A program made the translations under genes and the position numbers. DNA of 7,196 bases from Leucothrix mucor (GTDB taxonomy: Bacteria; Pseudomonadota; Gammaproteobacteria; Thiotrichales; Thiotrichaceae), in NCBI GenBank assembly GCA_011322515.1, contig DRMS01000472.1:1-7196 (forward strand), read 5' to 3'. Below are positions 1 through 7,196 of this stretch, piece by piece; position 1 is the stretch's first letter; each line of letters starts with the position of its first letter. The notes beneath the pieces are model-generated. The model searched no databases. It had not been told where the DNA came from and saw only the letters and a list, made by a program, of their open reading frames with translations.

Positions 1-2963
1 CCGCACGGCTTGCGCACACTATTAAAGGCTCTAGCGCAGTGGTTGGACTTGATGCAGTTGCCAGCTTTGCGCATAAGCTGGAAGACATATTGGAGTATTC
101 TGTAGAACAACAACTCCCCCCTAAAGTCGCCGACTTGTTAGTTGAATCATCCGATTGTTTGGAGGCTATGTTTGAGAGTTTACTCGCCCAAAGTCAGCCC
201 CCACAACACTATCCACAATTACTGGAACAATTAACCCAATGGGATAAAAAGTTCTCCTCTGGGTATATTTATCAACCAGCAAAAGTAGATGTTGAATCTG
301 ATAATAAAGTAGATAAAACAGCTAATTCGGCAAGCAAATCTGACACTCAAGATAAAGACAGCAACTATGCCCTAGAGTGGGATAAAAATATACATCCTGA
401 ATTATTAGAAGCCTATATGGGCGAAACGCCTGAGCATGTAGTAGAAATTGCAAAATTGCTTCGGGATATTGCCAAACTAGAAAAAGCCAATAAAGGTAAA
501 ATAAGCAAAACTCTGAGTAATATTTGCCAAAAGACATCTCATTTGGCACATAGTATTAAAGGATCCAGCGCTACGGTGGGTATTAATCCTGTGGCTAATA
601 TTTGCCAGCCGTTAGAAGAAATTCTCGATTATGCTAGTAATAATAAACTGCCCTCTAGTCTGTCCATATTGCTTACTGAATCTGCCAATTTATTAGAAAG
701 CCTTTATGATTCTTTGCTTTCTGAAGGCTCACCACCTAAAGAATATCCAGCCTTGTATAAAAAGTTAAGCAATTGGCGGCAACATTTATCCGTAGAGCAA
801 TTAGCAGAAAAAGAGTCCGTAGAGCAATTAGCAGAAAAAGAATCCGTTGAGCAATTAGCAGAAAAAGAGTCCGTTGAGCAGAAGGTAGTAGCGCAGCAAC
901 AGAATAAGCACAGTCGGTCTGAAATTACGTCTGATACAAAACAACATCAGGAAAAAACTGGCACAGATGAATCCAAGAAAAATAGCAAATTTAGTCTAAA
1001 CTTTCGTCCACTATCAGAGATACTCCCCCCTCCTTCTGCGCCCACAACCTTGGAGGAAATAACACCAACAACCCAACGCGCTAACCTAAATGAAACCACA
1101 TTACGCGTACCCGTCTCAACCATCGATAACCTACTAGGTTTTAGCAGTGAGTTAATAACGGCTAATACACAAATGGTAGATCAAATTAGTGATTTACTGA
1201 GTAACAGACAGTCTCTTAATGAGCGCAATGAGCGTGTTCGCAGTATGTTGGATGAGCTAGAATGGGCTATAAATCAGCAAAGTGCAATGGGTGTTAATCA
1301 AACTGACAATAAAACTATCATAAATGCCAGTAGTCAGACTGATAAGCCCTCGATGGATAGCCTAGAAATGGATAGCTATAACGAGTTACACAGTATTGCA
1401 GGGTTGCTCTCTGAAACCATTGAAGATGATCGCAAAATATCGATCTCTTTAGCGCAGAAATTAAGCGAATTAAAAGTACAGGCACAAACGCAGAAACGAA
1501 TTAATAATGAGTTGAATAGCACCGTTCTTAATATGCGCATGGAGTCCGTCAACATTCTAACCCCACGTCTGCAACGCATTGTGCGTGAAACCTGCCGTCA
1601 GACGAATAAAGAAGCGAAATTAGAGATTCTAGGTGATGAGATAGCGCTAGACACCGATATTATTAAAGGTTTGGTCGATCCCCTGCTCCATTTACTGCGC
1701 AATGCGATTGATCACGGCATTGAAACTAGCGAAATCCGCATTAAAAAATCTAAAGATAAAATAGGCAAAATTCAGCTAAAATTTATCCAGCAAGGTGATC
1801 AGGTTGTCTTAACACTTAAAGATGATGGTGCGGGAATTGATCCTGAGATGATTTATCAAGCCGCTATTAAAAAAGGGTTAATCGATAGCGATAAAAAACT
1901 CTCAAAAGAAGAAAAACTGCGCCTGATTTTATTGCCTAGCTTATCATCGCGAGATGAGGTAACAGAAACCTCAGGTCGTGGTGTAGGCATGGATGTGGTT
2001 AATCTAGCGGTGCAAAATCTATCAGGTAATATTTCCATTGATAGTCACAAAGACCAAGGCAGTGAAATGCGCATACAGATTCCGCTAACGCTATCCACTG
2101 CTAATATTTTATTAGTTGATGTTTTGGGTAATACCTTAGCTATTCCTAATGCATCTATTCAGCAGGTTTACTACCTAAGCCGAAACAGTGTGATAGAAAA
2201 AAGTGGTCGATTATTTTTAGATTATCAGCAACAACAAATTCCCTTATTAGCGCTCTCAACGTTGCTATCTTGGTCAACATCAAGACTTGTTACTGATAAA
2301 AGCCAAACAGTGCTCATTATCAAACATCGTAGCAAACACTATGCACTCTATGTTGATCAAATACTTAAACCACTTAATATCACCATTAAAACACTGAAGC
2401 CGTGGATGACCAATATTACAGGTGTTAATGGCGTTTGTTTACTACCAAATGGTGTAGTAGCGCCCGTGCTAAACCTGTTTGATCTCTTGCAAACCTCTGT
2501 AAAAAGAGCCCTAAAAACAGCGATTAATATCACTAATTCAGCCGCAATTAATATTAACCAAAATAAAATATTGGTCGTAGATGACTCGCTGAGTAACCGC
2601 ACCGCACTGCGATTAATGCTTGAAGCATTAGGGCATGAAGTTGGCACCGCGGTTGATGGCGCTGATGCATTACGCCAATTAGAAAAAACCCCGTTTAAAT
2701 TGGTTATTACCGATCTGGAAATGCCCAATATGAATGGACTAGAACTGGTAGAGTCGCTACGCATCTGGGCTGAAACAAAGGATCTACCAGTTATCATGGT
2801 AACCTCACGTAGCACCACAAAACATCGTACACTTGCAAGGCAAGCTGGTGTCGATGAATATTTAATCAAACCAGTCGACAACAGCACCTTGCAAACTGCA
2901 ATTGAGCAATATGAAACTCCTAAAAAACTAAAAAAGGTTGAAAAACAATGGGGAATAAAATGA
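1..2963 (+). CDS. CheA-family hybrid histidine kinase, ChpA/PilL type (5' end missing)
   Basis: The reading frame is open from the window edge (first full codon at 3), so the GTG at 39 is internal and the true start lies upstream. Counting residues from codon 3, 986 are visible. In order: a cut Hpt domain with phospho-acceptor His5 in an AHTIKGSSA motif; a second Hpt (about 129-260) with His183 in AHSIKGSSA; a repeat-bearing linker (263-293 and on); a CheA-like dimerisation region (about 363-520) containing the LEMDSYNELH stretch typical of ChpA-like kinases; an ATPase domain (about 538-698) with N-box LLRNAIDHGIE (Asn567), DDGAGI and SGRGVGMDVV; a CheW-like domain (about 699-838); and a receiver (about 857-975) with acidic pair Asp860/Asp861, phospho-Asp904 and Lys956. 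All key catalytic residues are present. Known relatives sense surface or chemical cues and drive type IV pilus motility through CheY-like regulators; that role here is inferred from architecture. No pilus or methyl-accepting genes are visible. Confidence 0.93.
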   Translation, partial: ARLAHTIKGSSAVVGLDAVASFAHKLEDILEYSVEQQLPPKVADLLVESSDCLEAMFESLLAQSQPPQHYPQLLEQLTQWDKKFSSGYIYQPAKVDVESDNKVDKTANSASKSDTQDKDSNYALEWDKNIHPELLEAYMGETPEHVVEIAKLLRDIAKLEKANKGKISKTLSNICQKTSHLAHSIKGSSATVGINPVANICQPLEEILDYASNNKLPSSLSILLTESANLLESLYDSLLSEGSPPKEYPALYKKLSNWRQHLSVEQLAEKESVEQLAEKESVEQLAEKESVEQKVVAQQQNKHSRSEITSDTKQHQEKTGTDESKKNSKFSLNFRPLSEILPPPSAPTTLEEITPTTQRANLNETTLRVPVSTIDNLLGFSSELITANTQMVDQISDLLSNRQSLNERNERVRSMLDELEWAINQQSAMGVNQTDNKTIINASSQTDKPSMDSLEMDSYNELHSIAGLLSETIEDDRKISISLAQKLSELKVQAQTQKRINNELNSTVLNMRMESVNILTPRLQRIVRETCRQTNKEAKLEILGDEIALDTDIIKGLVDPLLHLLRNAIDHGIETSEIRIKKSKDKIGKIQLKFIQQGDQVVLTLKDDGAGIDPEMIYQAAIKKGLIDSDKKLSKEEKLRLILLPSLSSRDEVTETSGRGVGMDVVNLAVQNLSGNISIDSHKDQGSEMRIQIPLTLSTANILLVDVLGNTLAIPNASIQQVYYLSRNSVIEKSGRLFLDYQQQQIPLLALSTLLSWSTSRLVTDKSQTVLIIKHRSKHYALYVDQILKPLNITIKTLKPWMTNITGVNGVCLLPNGVVAPVLNLFDLLQTSVKRALKTAINITNSAAININQNKILVVDDSLSNRTALRLMLEALGHEVGTAVDGADALRQLEKTPFKLVITDLEMPNMNGLELVESLRIWAETKDLPVIMVTSRSTTKHRTLARQAGVDEYLIKPVDNSTLQTAIEQYETPKKLKKVEKQWGIK
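3..254 (+). other. Partial first Hpt domain, paralogous to the next one
   Basis: This segment encodes the end of a histidine phosphotransfer domain with acceptor His at 15-17. It aligns along its length with the second Hpt: HTIKGSSAVVGL versus HSIKGSSATVGI, KLEDILEY versus PLEEILDY, then a matching LLVESSDCLEAMFESLL versus LLTESANLLESLYDSLL block and a shared PP...YP motif. The match shows a tandem domain duplication inside the kinase. More Hpt copies may lie upstream of the window. Confidence 0.85.
789..881 (+). repeat. 27-bp in-frame tandem repeat, 3 full copies plus a partial
   Basis: Units start at 789, 816 and 843, followed by a 12-bp partial unit at 870-881. Each encodes SVEQLAEKE, and the partial encodes SVEQ. 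Copies differ only at silent third positions (GAG/GAA and GTA/GTT), which points to recent expansion. The repeat sits in the charged linker between the second Hpt and the kinase core. As 27 is a multiple of three, copy-number change alters linker length without breaking the frame. Confidence 0.97.
2950..2954 (+). promoter_or_regulatory. Ribosome binding site supporting the ATG at 2960
   Basis: GGGGA lies 5 nt before the ATG at 2960, inside the end of the kinase gene. It favours that start over the in-frame ATG at 2948, which would add four residues and has a weaker AAGG at 2934-2937 about 10 nt ahead. The 2960 start gives an ATGA overlap with the kinase stop, typical of translational coupling. 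Confidence 0.6.
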
Positions 2964-3796
2964 ACAGCGTAGGACTCTGTTTTTTTGGGCTATCAACAAA
3001 AGACCTAGCGGTATTTGATCGTGTCATTGAATTTATAGCGAAAAAAGGCAAAGCATTTCATAAATGCTCTGTCGAAACAGCTGGAATTATCATTGTTAAT
3101 GACGATCCAGACGCAATGGCATCGGCATTGCAACAACAGCAATTACAAATTATTGTCAGCATTAGCGATAATGACAACTGCGTCATTGGCGATTACAAAA
3201 TAAAACGTCCCATGCTAATTACACGAGTAATGCACGCTTTAGAGCAAGCCTGCGAACAATATCAACAATCTATTGATGTTGATGTTGATGTTGATGTTGA
3301 TGTTGATGTTGATGTTGATGTTGAAAAGAATGGAATAACAGAAGCATCACAGCAAGCAAAAAAGCCTGTGAATAAACCTATCAAAAAAAGCAACGTAGCC
3401 AAAACAGAAAGAGGCGAATTCCATGCTTTAGTTGTAGATGACAGTGCAGCGATTAGAAAACAACTCGAACTTGAGTTACGCGATACAGAAATCAGTGCCG
3501 ATTATGCCGATTGTGGCAAAGATGCTTTAGAAAAGATTAATAAAACACAATATGACCTTATTTTTCTGGACATTATTATGCCCGATATCTATGGTTATGA
3601 AGTTTGTAAGCAACTTCGCAAAAAAGCAAATTATAAAAGAACACCTGTTATTATGCTCAGTGGTAAAACAGAGCCACTTGACGAAGTGGAAGGCATTCTC
3701 GCAGGCGCAACAACCTATTTGCTGAAACCTGTAAAACATAACGACTTTCAGAAAATACTAACGCGTATTTCCAAATGGTTACATGATTACGCATAA
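2960..3796 (+). CDS. Response regulator with atypical N-terminal domain and C-terminal receiver
   Basis: The product is 278 residues from this start (282 if the ATG at 2948 is used). Residues 1 to about 100 have alternating strands and helices (GLCFFGLS, GIIIVNDDPDA, IIVSISD, then RPMLITRVMHALEQA). This resembles a receiver fold whose active site has degenerated, but I do not recognise a named family. Residues 106-121 are eight Asp-Val pairs. After a Lys-rich linker, residues about 154-278 form a complete receiver: acidic pair Asp160/Asp161, phospho-Asp204 in FLDIIMPD, a Ser in MLSGK at the Thr/Ser switch position, and Lys256 in LLKPV. There is no DNA-binding or enzymatic output domain after the receiver, so it probably acts by protein contact, like CheY or PilG/PilH proteins. 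The 4-nt overlap with the upstream kinase makes it the likely phosphorylation partner. Partnership is inferred from position. Confidence 0.9.
   Translation: MNSVGLCFFGLSTKDLAVFDRVIEFIAKKGKAFHKCSVETAGIIIVNDDPDAMASALQQQQLQIIVSISDNDNCVIGDYKIKRPMLITRVMHALEQACEQYQQSIDVDVDVDVDVDVDVDVEKNGITEASQQAKKPVNKPIKKSNVAKTERGEFHALVVDDSAAIRKQLELELRDTEISADYADCGKDALEKINKTQYDLIFLDIIMPDIYGYEVCKQLRKKANYKRTPVIMLSGKTEPLDEVEGILAGATTYLLKPVKHNDFQKILTRISKWLHDYA
3275..3322 (+). repeat. (GATGTT)8 hexanucleotide repeat
   Basis: Eight uninterrupted, identical GATGTT units encode eight Asp-Val pairs in the linker between the N-terminal domain and the receiver. The perfect repetition at DNA level makes it prone to slippage, and each unit gained or lost adds or removes two residues without a frameshift. 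Confidence 0.98.
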
Positions 3797-3847
3797 TCTT
3801 ATACCAATACATTACTCACAAAAAACGAATTAAAATAATAATAATCC

Positions 3848-4480
3848 ATGATCGAATTCTTAAATAACGCCCTAACCTTCCCCACTATTTTCTACACTGG
3901 TCTGTTAGGATTAGTCGTTATTTACTGGCTCATATCAATGGTCGGTCTAAGTAGCTTTGACGCAGTAGATGCCGACATTGATATTGATGCCTCCAGTGAT
4001 ACAGGTGGTCTGACAGGTTGGCTATCAAAATTCAGACTTGATGGTGTTCCGCTAACACTATCCATATCACTTATCGTTTTTGTCTCATGGATACTCTGCT
4101 TTTATATGGTTGAGTTCTTTCTCAATACAATGGCAAAAGATATTGATAATGAAATCGTGCATATCGCACTTGGCTTCTGGCTATTAGTACTCTCTCCTGC
4201 CCTTTCTTTACCTATTGTGATTACCCTGCTTAGCCCTCTAAAACCACTGTTTAAAAAATTAAGAAAAGAAACAAAAGGTGCATCAGCCAATGATTTTGTA
4301 GGCAGAACAGCAACCATTCGCTCAGGAAAAGTTAATCAGATGCATGGCACTGTAGAATTAAGTGACGGCGGGGCGGGTTTGATTTTACAAATTCGTGCAA
4401 AAGAACCTAATGACTATAAGGCGGGGGATAAGGTACGACTTAAAGAGTATCTTACTGAGAGTAATACTTATAGAATATAA
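3848..4480 (+). CDS. yqiJ: YqiJ-like inner-membrane protein with C-terminal NfeD/OB-fold domain
   Basis: The product has 210 residues. Three hydrophobic segments are visible: about 12-34, 67-92 and 103-129. Between the first two is an acidic loop (DAVDADIDIDASSD, 38-51); Asp-rich alternating tracts of this kind are common in this family. Residues about 146-205 look like the small beta-barrel of NfeD/YqiJ proteins: FVGRTATIRSG, then HGTVELSD, a buried strand GLILQIRA, and KAGDKVRLKEY. YqiJ proteins are usually encoded beside a YqiK flotillin and are believed to associate with it in the membrane. Here the flotillin gene lies about 0.8 kb downstream on the same strand. Length is close to E. coli YqiJ. 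No strong Shine-Dalgarno sequence precedes the ATG; the upstream 51 bp are A/T-rich with no clear terminator or promoter. The symbol rests on architecture and neighbourhood, not on an alignment. Confidence 0.82.
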   Translation: MIEFLNNALTFPTIFYTGLLGLVVIYWLISMVGLSSFDAVDADIDIDASSDTGGLTGWLSKFRLDGVPLTLSISLIVFVSWILCFYMVEFFLNTMAKDIDNEIVHIALGFWLLVLSPALSLPIVITLLSPLKPLFKKLRKETKGASANDFVGRTATIRSGKVNQMHGTVELSDGGAGLILQIRAKEPNDYKAGDKVRLKEYLTESNTYRI

Positions 4481-4537
4481 GCAGTTACTTAAAATCATTA
4501 TTCAGGAGTGAAAACTTTAGTTTTTCAGTCAAACAAA

Positions 4538-5074
4538 ATGAGCCAACTAAAACAACTTCAAAACCTCAGCGAATATAATCAATTAATGAATCAAAGATTA
4601 TATAAAGCAACAGGAGAATTATCAGCGACAAAATTAAAAGAAAATCGAGGGGCATTTTTTGGATCTTTACTAGGCACATTAAATCATATAGTAGTAGGTG
4701 ATATTATCTGGCTAAAGCGCTTTGCAGTACATCCGTCCAGCAAAAAGGCGCTCTCTTATTTTACTCATATCAGCCAACCAACATCTCTAGATACAATACT
4801 ATTTGAAAATTTTAAACAACTAGAAAAAGAACGCCAACAAATAGATAAAATAATTATTAGCTGGATCAACTCCTTACAAGAAGAAGAGCTTCATTCCTCA
4901 CTTGCATACAATAATGTAAAAGGACTCCCCTTTAAAAAAGAGTTTGCTAGTTTGATCAATCATTTCTTTCTACATCAAGTACATCACCGTGGACAAGCAA
5001 CTGTATTATTATCACAATACGGTATAGATTTTGGCGACACGGATATAATTGAAATTCTTGAAGAAATACAATAA
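4538..5074 (+). CDS. DinB family putative metal-dependent protein
   Basis: The product has 178 residues from the ATG at 4538. The N-terminus (QLQNLSEYNQLMNQRLY) and the following GAFFGSLLGTLNHIVVGDIIWLKRF match the DinB four-helix-bundle family. Likely metal ligands are His50 in LNHIV and the C-terminal HQVHHRGQ cluster (His146, His149, His150; His142 is nearby). DinB-fold proteins include thiol-dependent transferases, but this subgroup has no assigned reaction and the DNA-damage link is historical, so no substrate is proposed. Start choice: a GTG at 4508 would add ten residues, but the best Shine-Dalgarno match (AGGAG, 4504-4508) overlaps that GTG and is too close. The ATG at 4538 fits the family N-terminus although it lacks a good site directly upstream. 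The gene separates the yqiJ-like and yqiK-like genes, which are usually adjacent. Confidence 0.88.
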   Translation: MSQLKQLQNLSEYNQLMNQRLYKATGELSATKLKENRGAFFGSLLGTLNHIVVGDIIWLKRFAVHPSSKKALSYFTHISQPTSLDTILFENFKQLEKERQQIDKIIISWINSLQEEELHSSLAYNNVKGLPFKKEFASLINHFFLHQVHHRGQATVLLSQYGIDFGDTDIIEILEEIQ

Positions 5075-5094
5075 TAATTTTTAATCACACATTT

Positions 5095-5260
5095 TGTAGG
5101 GTCGGTGAAGTTTACGCAACTGACCAAGCTTTAGCACAATAGTAAGGAACGAGCATGGAATAACTTCCCGAAGTTCTAACGCAGAAGATCAGAAAATAAA
5201 TTGCTATGCCCCGCTTTTTGGGTACGAGAAAAATGTTAGATTTATTGCGCCCTACTTACA
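5095..5260 (+). repeat. Probable decayed MITE-like or dispersed repeat element
   Basis: The non-coding gap before the flotillin gene is bounded by GTAGGG (5096-5101) and its inverse CCCTAC (5250-5255), with looser TGTA/TACA matches just outside. Inside the left end, GGTCGGT (5100-5106) pairs with ACTGACC (5119-5125), with one G-T pair, to form a hairpin. The centre holds the palindrome AACTTC-CC-GAAGTT (5162-5175). GTAGGG-ended dispersed repeats with subterminal hairpins occur in many proteobacterial genomes. No clear target-site duplication is visible, and only one copy is in the window, so the assignment is tentative. It encodes nothing recognisable. Confidence 0.42.
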
Positions 5261-5290
5261 TTACGCCACCTAATCACTTATAAAAACAAC

Positions 5291-5295
5291 AAGGA
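5291..5295 (+). promoter_or_regulatory. Ribosome binding site of the flotillin gene
   Basis: AAGGA lies 6 nt upstream of the ATG at 5302 and clearly sets that codon as the start. Confidence 0.75.
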
Positions 5296-5301
5296 AATAC
5301 A

Positions 5302-7196
5302 ATGGGAAGCTCACTAATTATCATCGTTTTAATCAGCCTAGCAGTCATCGCCATTATTGTCAGTGGTCTTATTCTGTCATTCAGCCGTTTTTACGTCAAA
5401 GTTCCACAAGGCTGGGCATTAATTATCAATGATATGTCCTCCGTACCTGCGGTGAAATTCACTGGCGGAATTGTTTGGCCTGTGATCAATAAAAAAGAAT
5501 TAATGAAGATTTCATTAATTACCTTAGAGATAGACCGACGCAATAAAGAGGGACTCATCTGCCGCGATAATATCCGTGCCGATATTACCGTTGCTTTCTA
5601 TTTGCGTGTGAATGAAACCAGCGAAGACGTGCTAAAAGTAGCCAAATCCATTGGTGTTGAGCGTGCTTCTGATAAAGACTCCGTACATGAACTATTCAAT
5701 GCTAAATTCTCCGAAGCATTAAAAACGGTGGGCAAACAAATGGAGTTTATCAGCCTATTTGAAAACCGCATTGGCTTTCGTGACAATATTATAGAGGTTA
5801 TTGGTAATGATCTTAACGGCTATGTATTAGAAGATGTTGCCATTGATTATTTAGAGCAAACACCTAAATCTGCACTGGATAGCGATAATATCCTTGATGC
5901 GGAAGGTATCCGTAAAATCACCGAATTGACCGCAACACAAAATGTCTCAACTAATGTATTAGAGCGCAATGAAGAACTTGCAATCACTAAAAAGAACGTA
6001 GAAACCCGTGAAGCAATGCTAGCGTTAGAACGTCAAGAAGCCGATGCAGTTGCCAGACAAAAACGTGAAGTAGATACTATTCAAGCACGCGAAGAGGCTG
6101 AAACGATTAAAGTACAAGAAGAGGAGCGACTTCGTGAGGAAAGAGCCCGCATCGCAACCGCTGAAAAAATAGCTATTCTTGAAGAAAATAAACAGCGTGA
6201 AGTGGAAGTTGCAGAAAATAATCGCCTACGCGCCATTGCGATTGAAGAAGAAAAAGTAACACGCGCTAGAGATTTAGAAACAGTCTCCAGAGAACGTGAA
6301 GTTGCGATCAAACAAATCGAAAAAGAAAAGGCGCTCGAAATAGAAAAGAAAGAAATTGCCAATGTGATTCGTGAGCGCGTATCTGTAGACCGCACCGTTG
6401 CCGAACAGGAGGAAAAAATCAATGATGTACGCCTCATCAGTGAAGCAGAACGCCAAAAACAAGCAACCATCTTAGAAGCAGAAGCGAAAGCCGAAGAAGA
6501 GTTAGTGAAACAAGTCAAACAGGCAGAAGCCGATGAAATCAAAGCTGTTCATAAAGCCAAAGAAATCAATACTCTTGCGCAAGCAGAACTAGAAGCATCC
6601 TCCAAAGAAGCCGATGCACAAATAAAACTAGCCGAAGGAACGCGTGCAGAAAAAGCCGCTGCGGGTATTGCAGAAGCCAAAGTAACCGAAGCCAAAGCCG
6701 TCGCTCTAGAAAAAGAAGGCATTGCTGAAGCTAGAGTATTACAAGAACGCATGAGCGCAGAAGCAAAAGGCATCGAAGCACAAACCATTGCCAAGGAAAA
6801 AGAAGGGTTAATGGAAGCCAATATCCTGCATCAAAAACTCGATGCAGAAGCCAAAGGCAATGAAAAAATAGGCTTAGCGCAAGCTGTTGTCACCCGTGAA
6901 AAATTCAAGGCAGAAGCCGATGGCTTAGTCGAAAAATTCAAAGCAATGGAGCAAATGAGCGAAAACTCACGCGAGCATGAAGAATTCCGTATGAAACTAG
7001 ATAAAGCCTTTGAACAAGCTATTATTCAAATAGATGCAGATAAAGAGATCGCTGAGTATCAAGCCAAAGTACTCTCAACTGCACTTGAAAAAGCCAATAT
7101 TGATATTGTGGGAGGCGAAGGTGATTACTTTAACTCATTTGCACGCTCATTATCATTGGGTAAATCGATAGAAGCCGTTAAAAACAAAAGCCCTGC
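5302..7196 (+). CDS. yqiK: YqiK-like flotillin (SPFH/PHB protein), 3' end missing
   Basis: The frame runs open from a well-placed ATG to the window edge, giving 631 residues and no stop. Residues about 4-26 form one N-terminal membrane segment. Residues about 28-190 are an SPFH/band-7 domain (FYVKVPQGWALIIND, then GGIVWPVIN, LEIDRRNKEGLICRDNI, ADITVAFYLRVN, a KFSEALKTV helix and GYVLEDVAIDYLEQT). LDAEGIRKITELT (198-210) matches the start of the flotillin stalk. From about 220 to 590 is a continuous Glu/Lys/Ala-rich coiled coil with recurring EAKG/EAKA-like segments. Near the end comes a glycine-containing, less charged tail (IVGGEGDYFNSFARSLSLGKSIEAV). Flotillins oligomerise into cage-like membrane microdomain scaffolds. 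The partner here is presumably the YqiJ-like protein. It is already longer than E. coli YqiK (about 550 residues), so it belongs to a long-stalk variant of the family. Confidence 0.9.
   Translation, partial: MGSSLIIIVLISLAVIAIIVSGLILSFSRFYVKVPQGWALIINDMSSVPAVKFTGGIVWPVINKKELMKISLITLEIDRRNKEGLICRDNIRADITVAFYLRVNETSEDVLKVAKSIGVERASDKDSVHELFNAKFSEALKTVGKQMEFISLFENRIGFRDNIIEVIGNDLNGYVLEDVAIDYLEQTPKSALDSDNILDAEGIRKITELTATQNVSTNVLERNEELAITKKNVETREAMLALERQEADAVARQKREVDTIQAREEAETIKVQEEERLREERARIATAEKIAILEENKQREVEVAENNRLRAIAIEEEKVTRARDLETVSREREVAIKQIEKEKALEIEKKEIANVIRERVSVDRTVAEQEEKINDVRLISEAERQKQATILEAEAKAEEELVKQVKQAEADEIKAVHKAKEINTLAQAELEASSKEADAQIKLAEGTRAEKAAAGIAEAKVTEAKAVALEKEGIAEARVLQERMSAEAKGIEAQTIAKEKEGLMEANILHQKLDAEAKGNEKIGLAQAVVTREKFKAEADGLVEKFKAMEQMSENSREHEEFRMKLDKAFEQAIIQIDADKEIAEYQAKVLSTALEKANIDIVGGEGDYFNSFARSLSLGKSIEAVKNKSP

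Noticed and set aside
789..881. Short direct repeats as a possible CRISPR array
   Set aside because: Units are contiguous with no spacers, are in frame with the kinase and change only silently, so they are a coding tandem repeat.
2357..2887. Antisense open frame of 176 codons opposite the kinase CheW/receiver region
   Set aside because: It lies wholly inside a well-supported coding region, matches no family I can recognise and has the Ser-rich composition of a reverse-frame shadow.
3797..3847. Intergenic gap between the regulator and yqiJ-like gene as a terminator or promoter
   Set aside because: No hairpin followed by a T-run is visible, and the only -35/-10-like pair (TTACTC and TAAAAT) is spaced 13 bp apart, too close to be convincing.
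4508..4537. GTG at 4508 as the start of the DinB-like gene
   Set aside because: The AGGAG at 4504-4508 overlaps the codon itself, and the extra ten residues precede the usual family N-terminus; the ATG at 4538 fits better.
5255..5284. Candidate promoter CTTACA - 18 bp - TATAAA before the flotillin gene
   Set aside because: The -35 match is weak, and a start site at the usual distance would fall at the ribosome binding site, leaving almost no leader.
6081..6821. Two antisense open frames rich in Ser and Ala opposite the flotillin stalk
   Set aside because: Their composition follows directly from the complement of repeated GAA, GCA and AAA codons of the coiled coil; no start signal or domain is seen.

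Overview
The window is AT-rich, gene-dense DNA with every supported gene on the + strand. Gene content (a ChpA/PilL-type chemosensory hybrid kinase and a YqiJ/YqiK membrane pair) together with the codon and base composition suggests a gammaproteobacterium. A Thiotrichales-like or similar low-GC lineage is possible, but that placement is an inference and no marker gene is present.

Layout. Positions 1-2963 hold the 3' part of a very large CheA-family hybrid histidine kinase. It has two duplicated Hpt modules (the first cut by the window edge), a linker with a 27-bp in-frame tandem repeat, a CheA-type dimerisation/ATPase/CheW core and a C-terminal receiver. A 4-nt ATGA overlap joins it to a response-regulator gene (2960-3796). 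That protein has an uncharacterised, possibly degenerate receiver-like N-terminus, a linker of eight Asp-Val pairs made by a pure hexanucleotide repeat, and an intact C-terminal receiver. After 51 bp comes a YqiJ-like NfeD/OB-fold membrane protein (3848-4480). A DinB-fold metalloprotein gene (4538-5074) follows. Then comes a 227-bp gap holding a probable decayed MITE-like element with GTAGGG/CCCTAC ends. Last is a YqiK-like flotillin (5302 onward) that runs off the right edge with no stop codon.

How the genes work together. The first two genes form a phosphorelay unit: the kinase core phosphorylates its Hpt histidines, and phosphoryl groups can pass to its own receiver and to the separate receiver protein. 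In known relatives this type of kinase controls type IV pilus motility or related surface behaviour. YqiJ and YqiK families are normally neighbours and are thought to act together in a flotillin membrane-domain complex. Here a dinB-like gene and a repeat element separate them. No complete novel system is evident. The most interesting points are the two length-variable linkers in coupled signalling genes, the unusual N-terminus of the second protein, and the interrupted yqiJ-yqiK pair.
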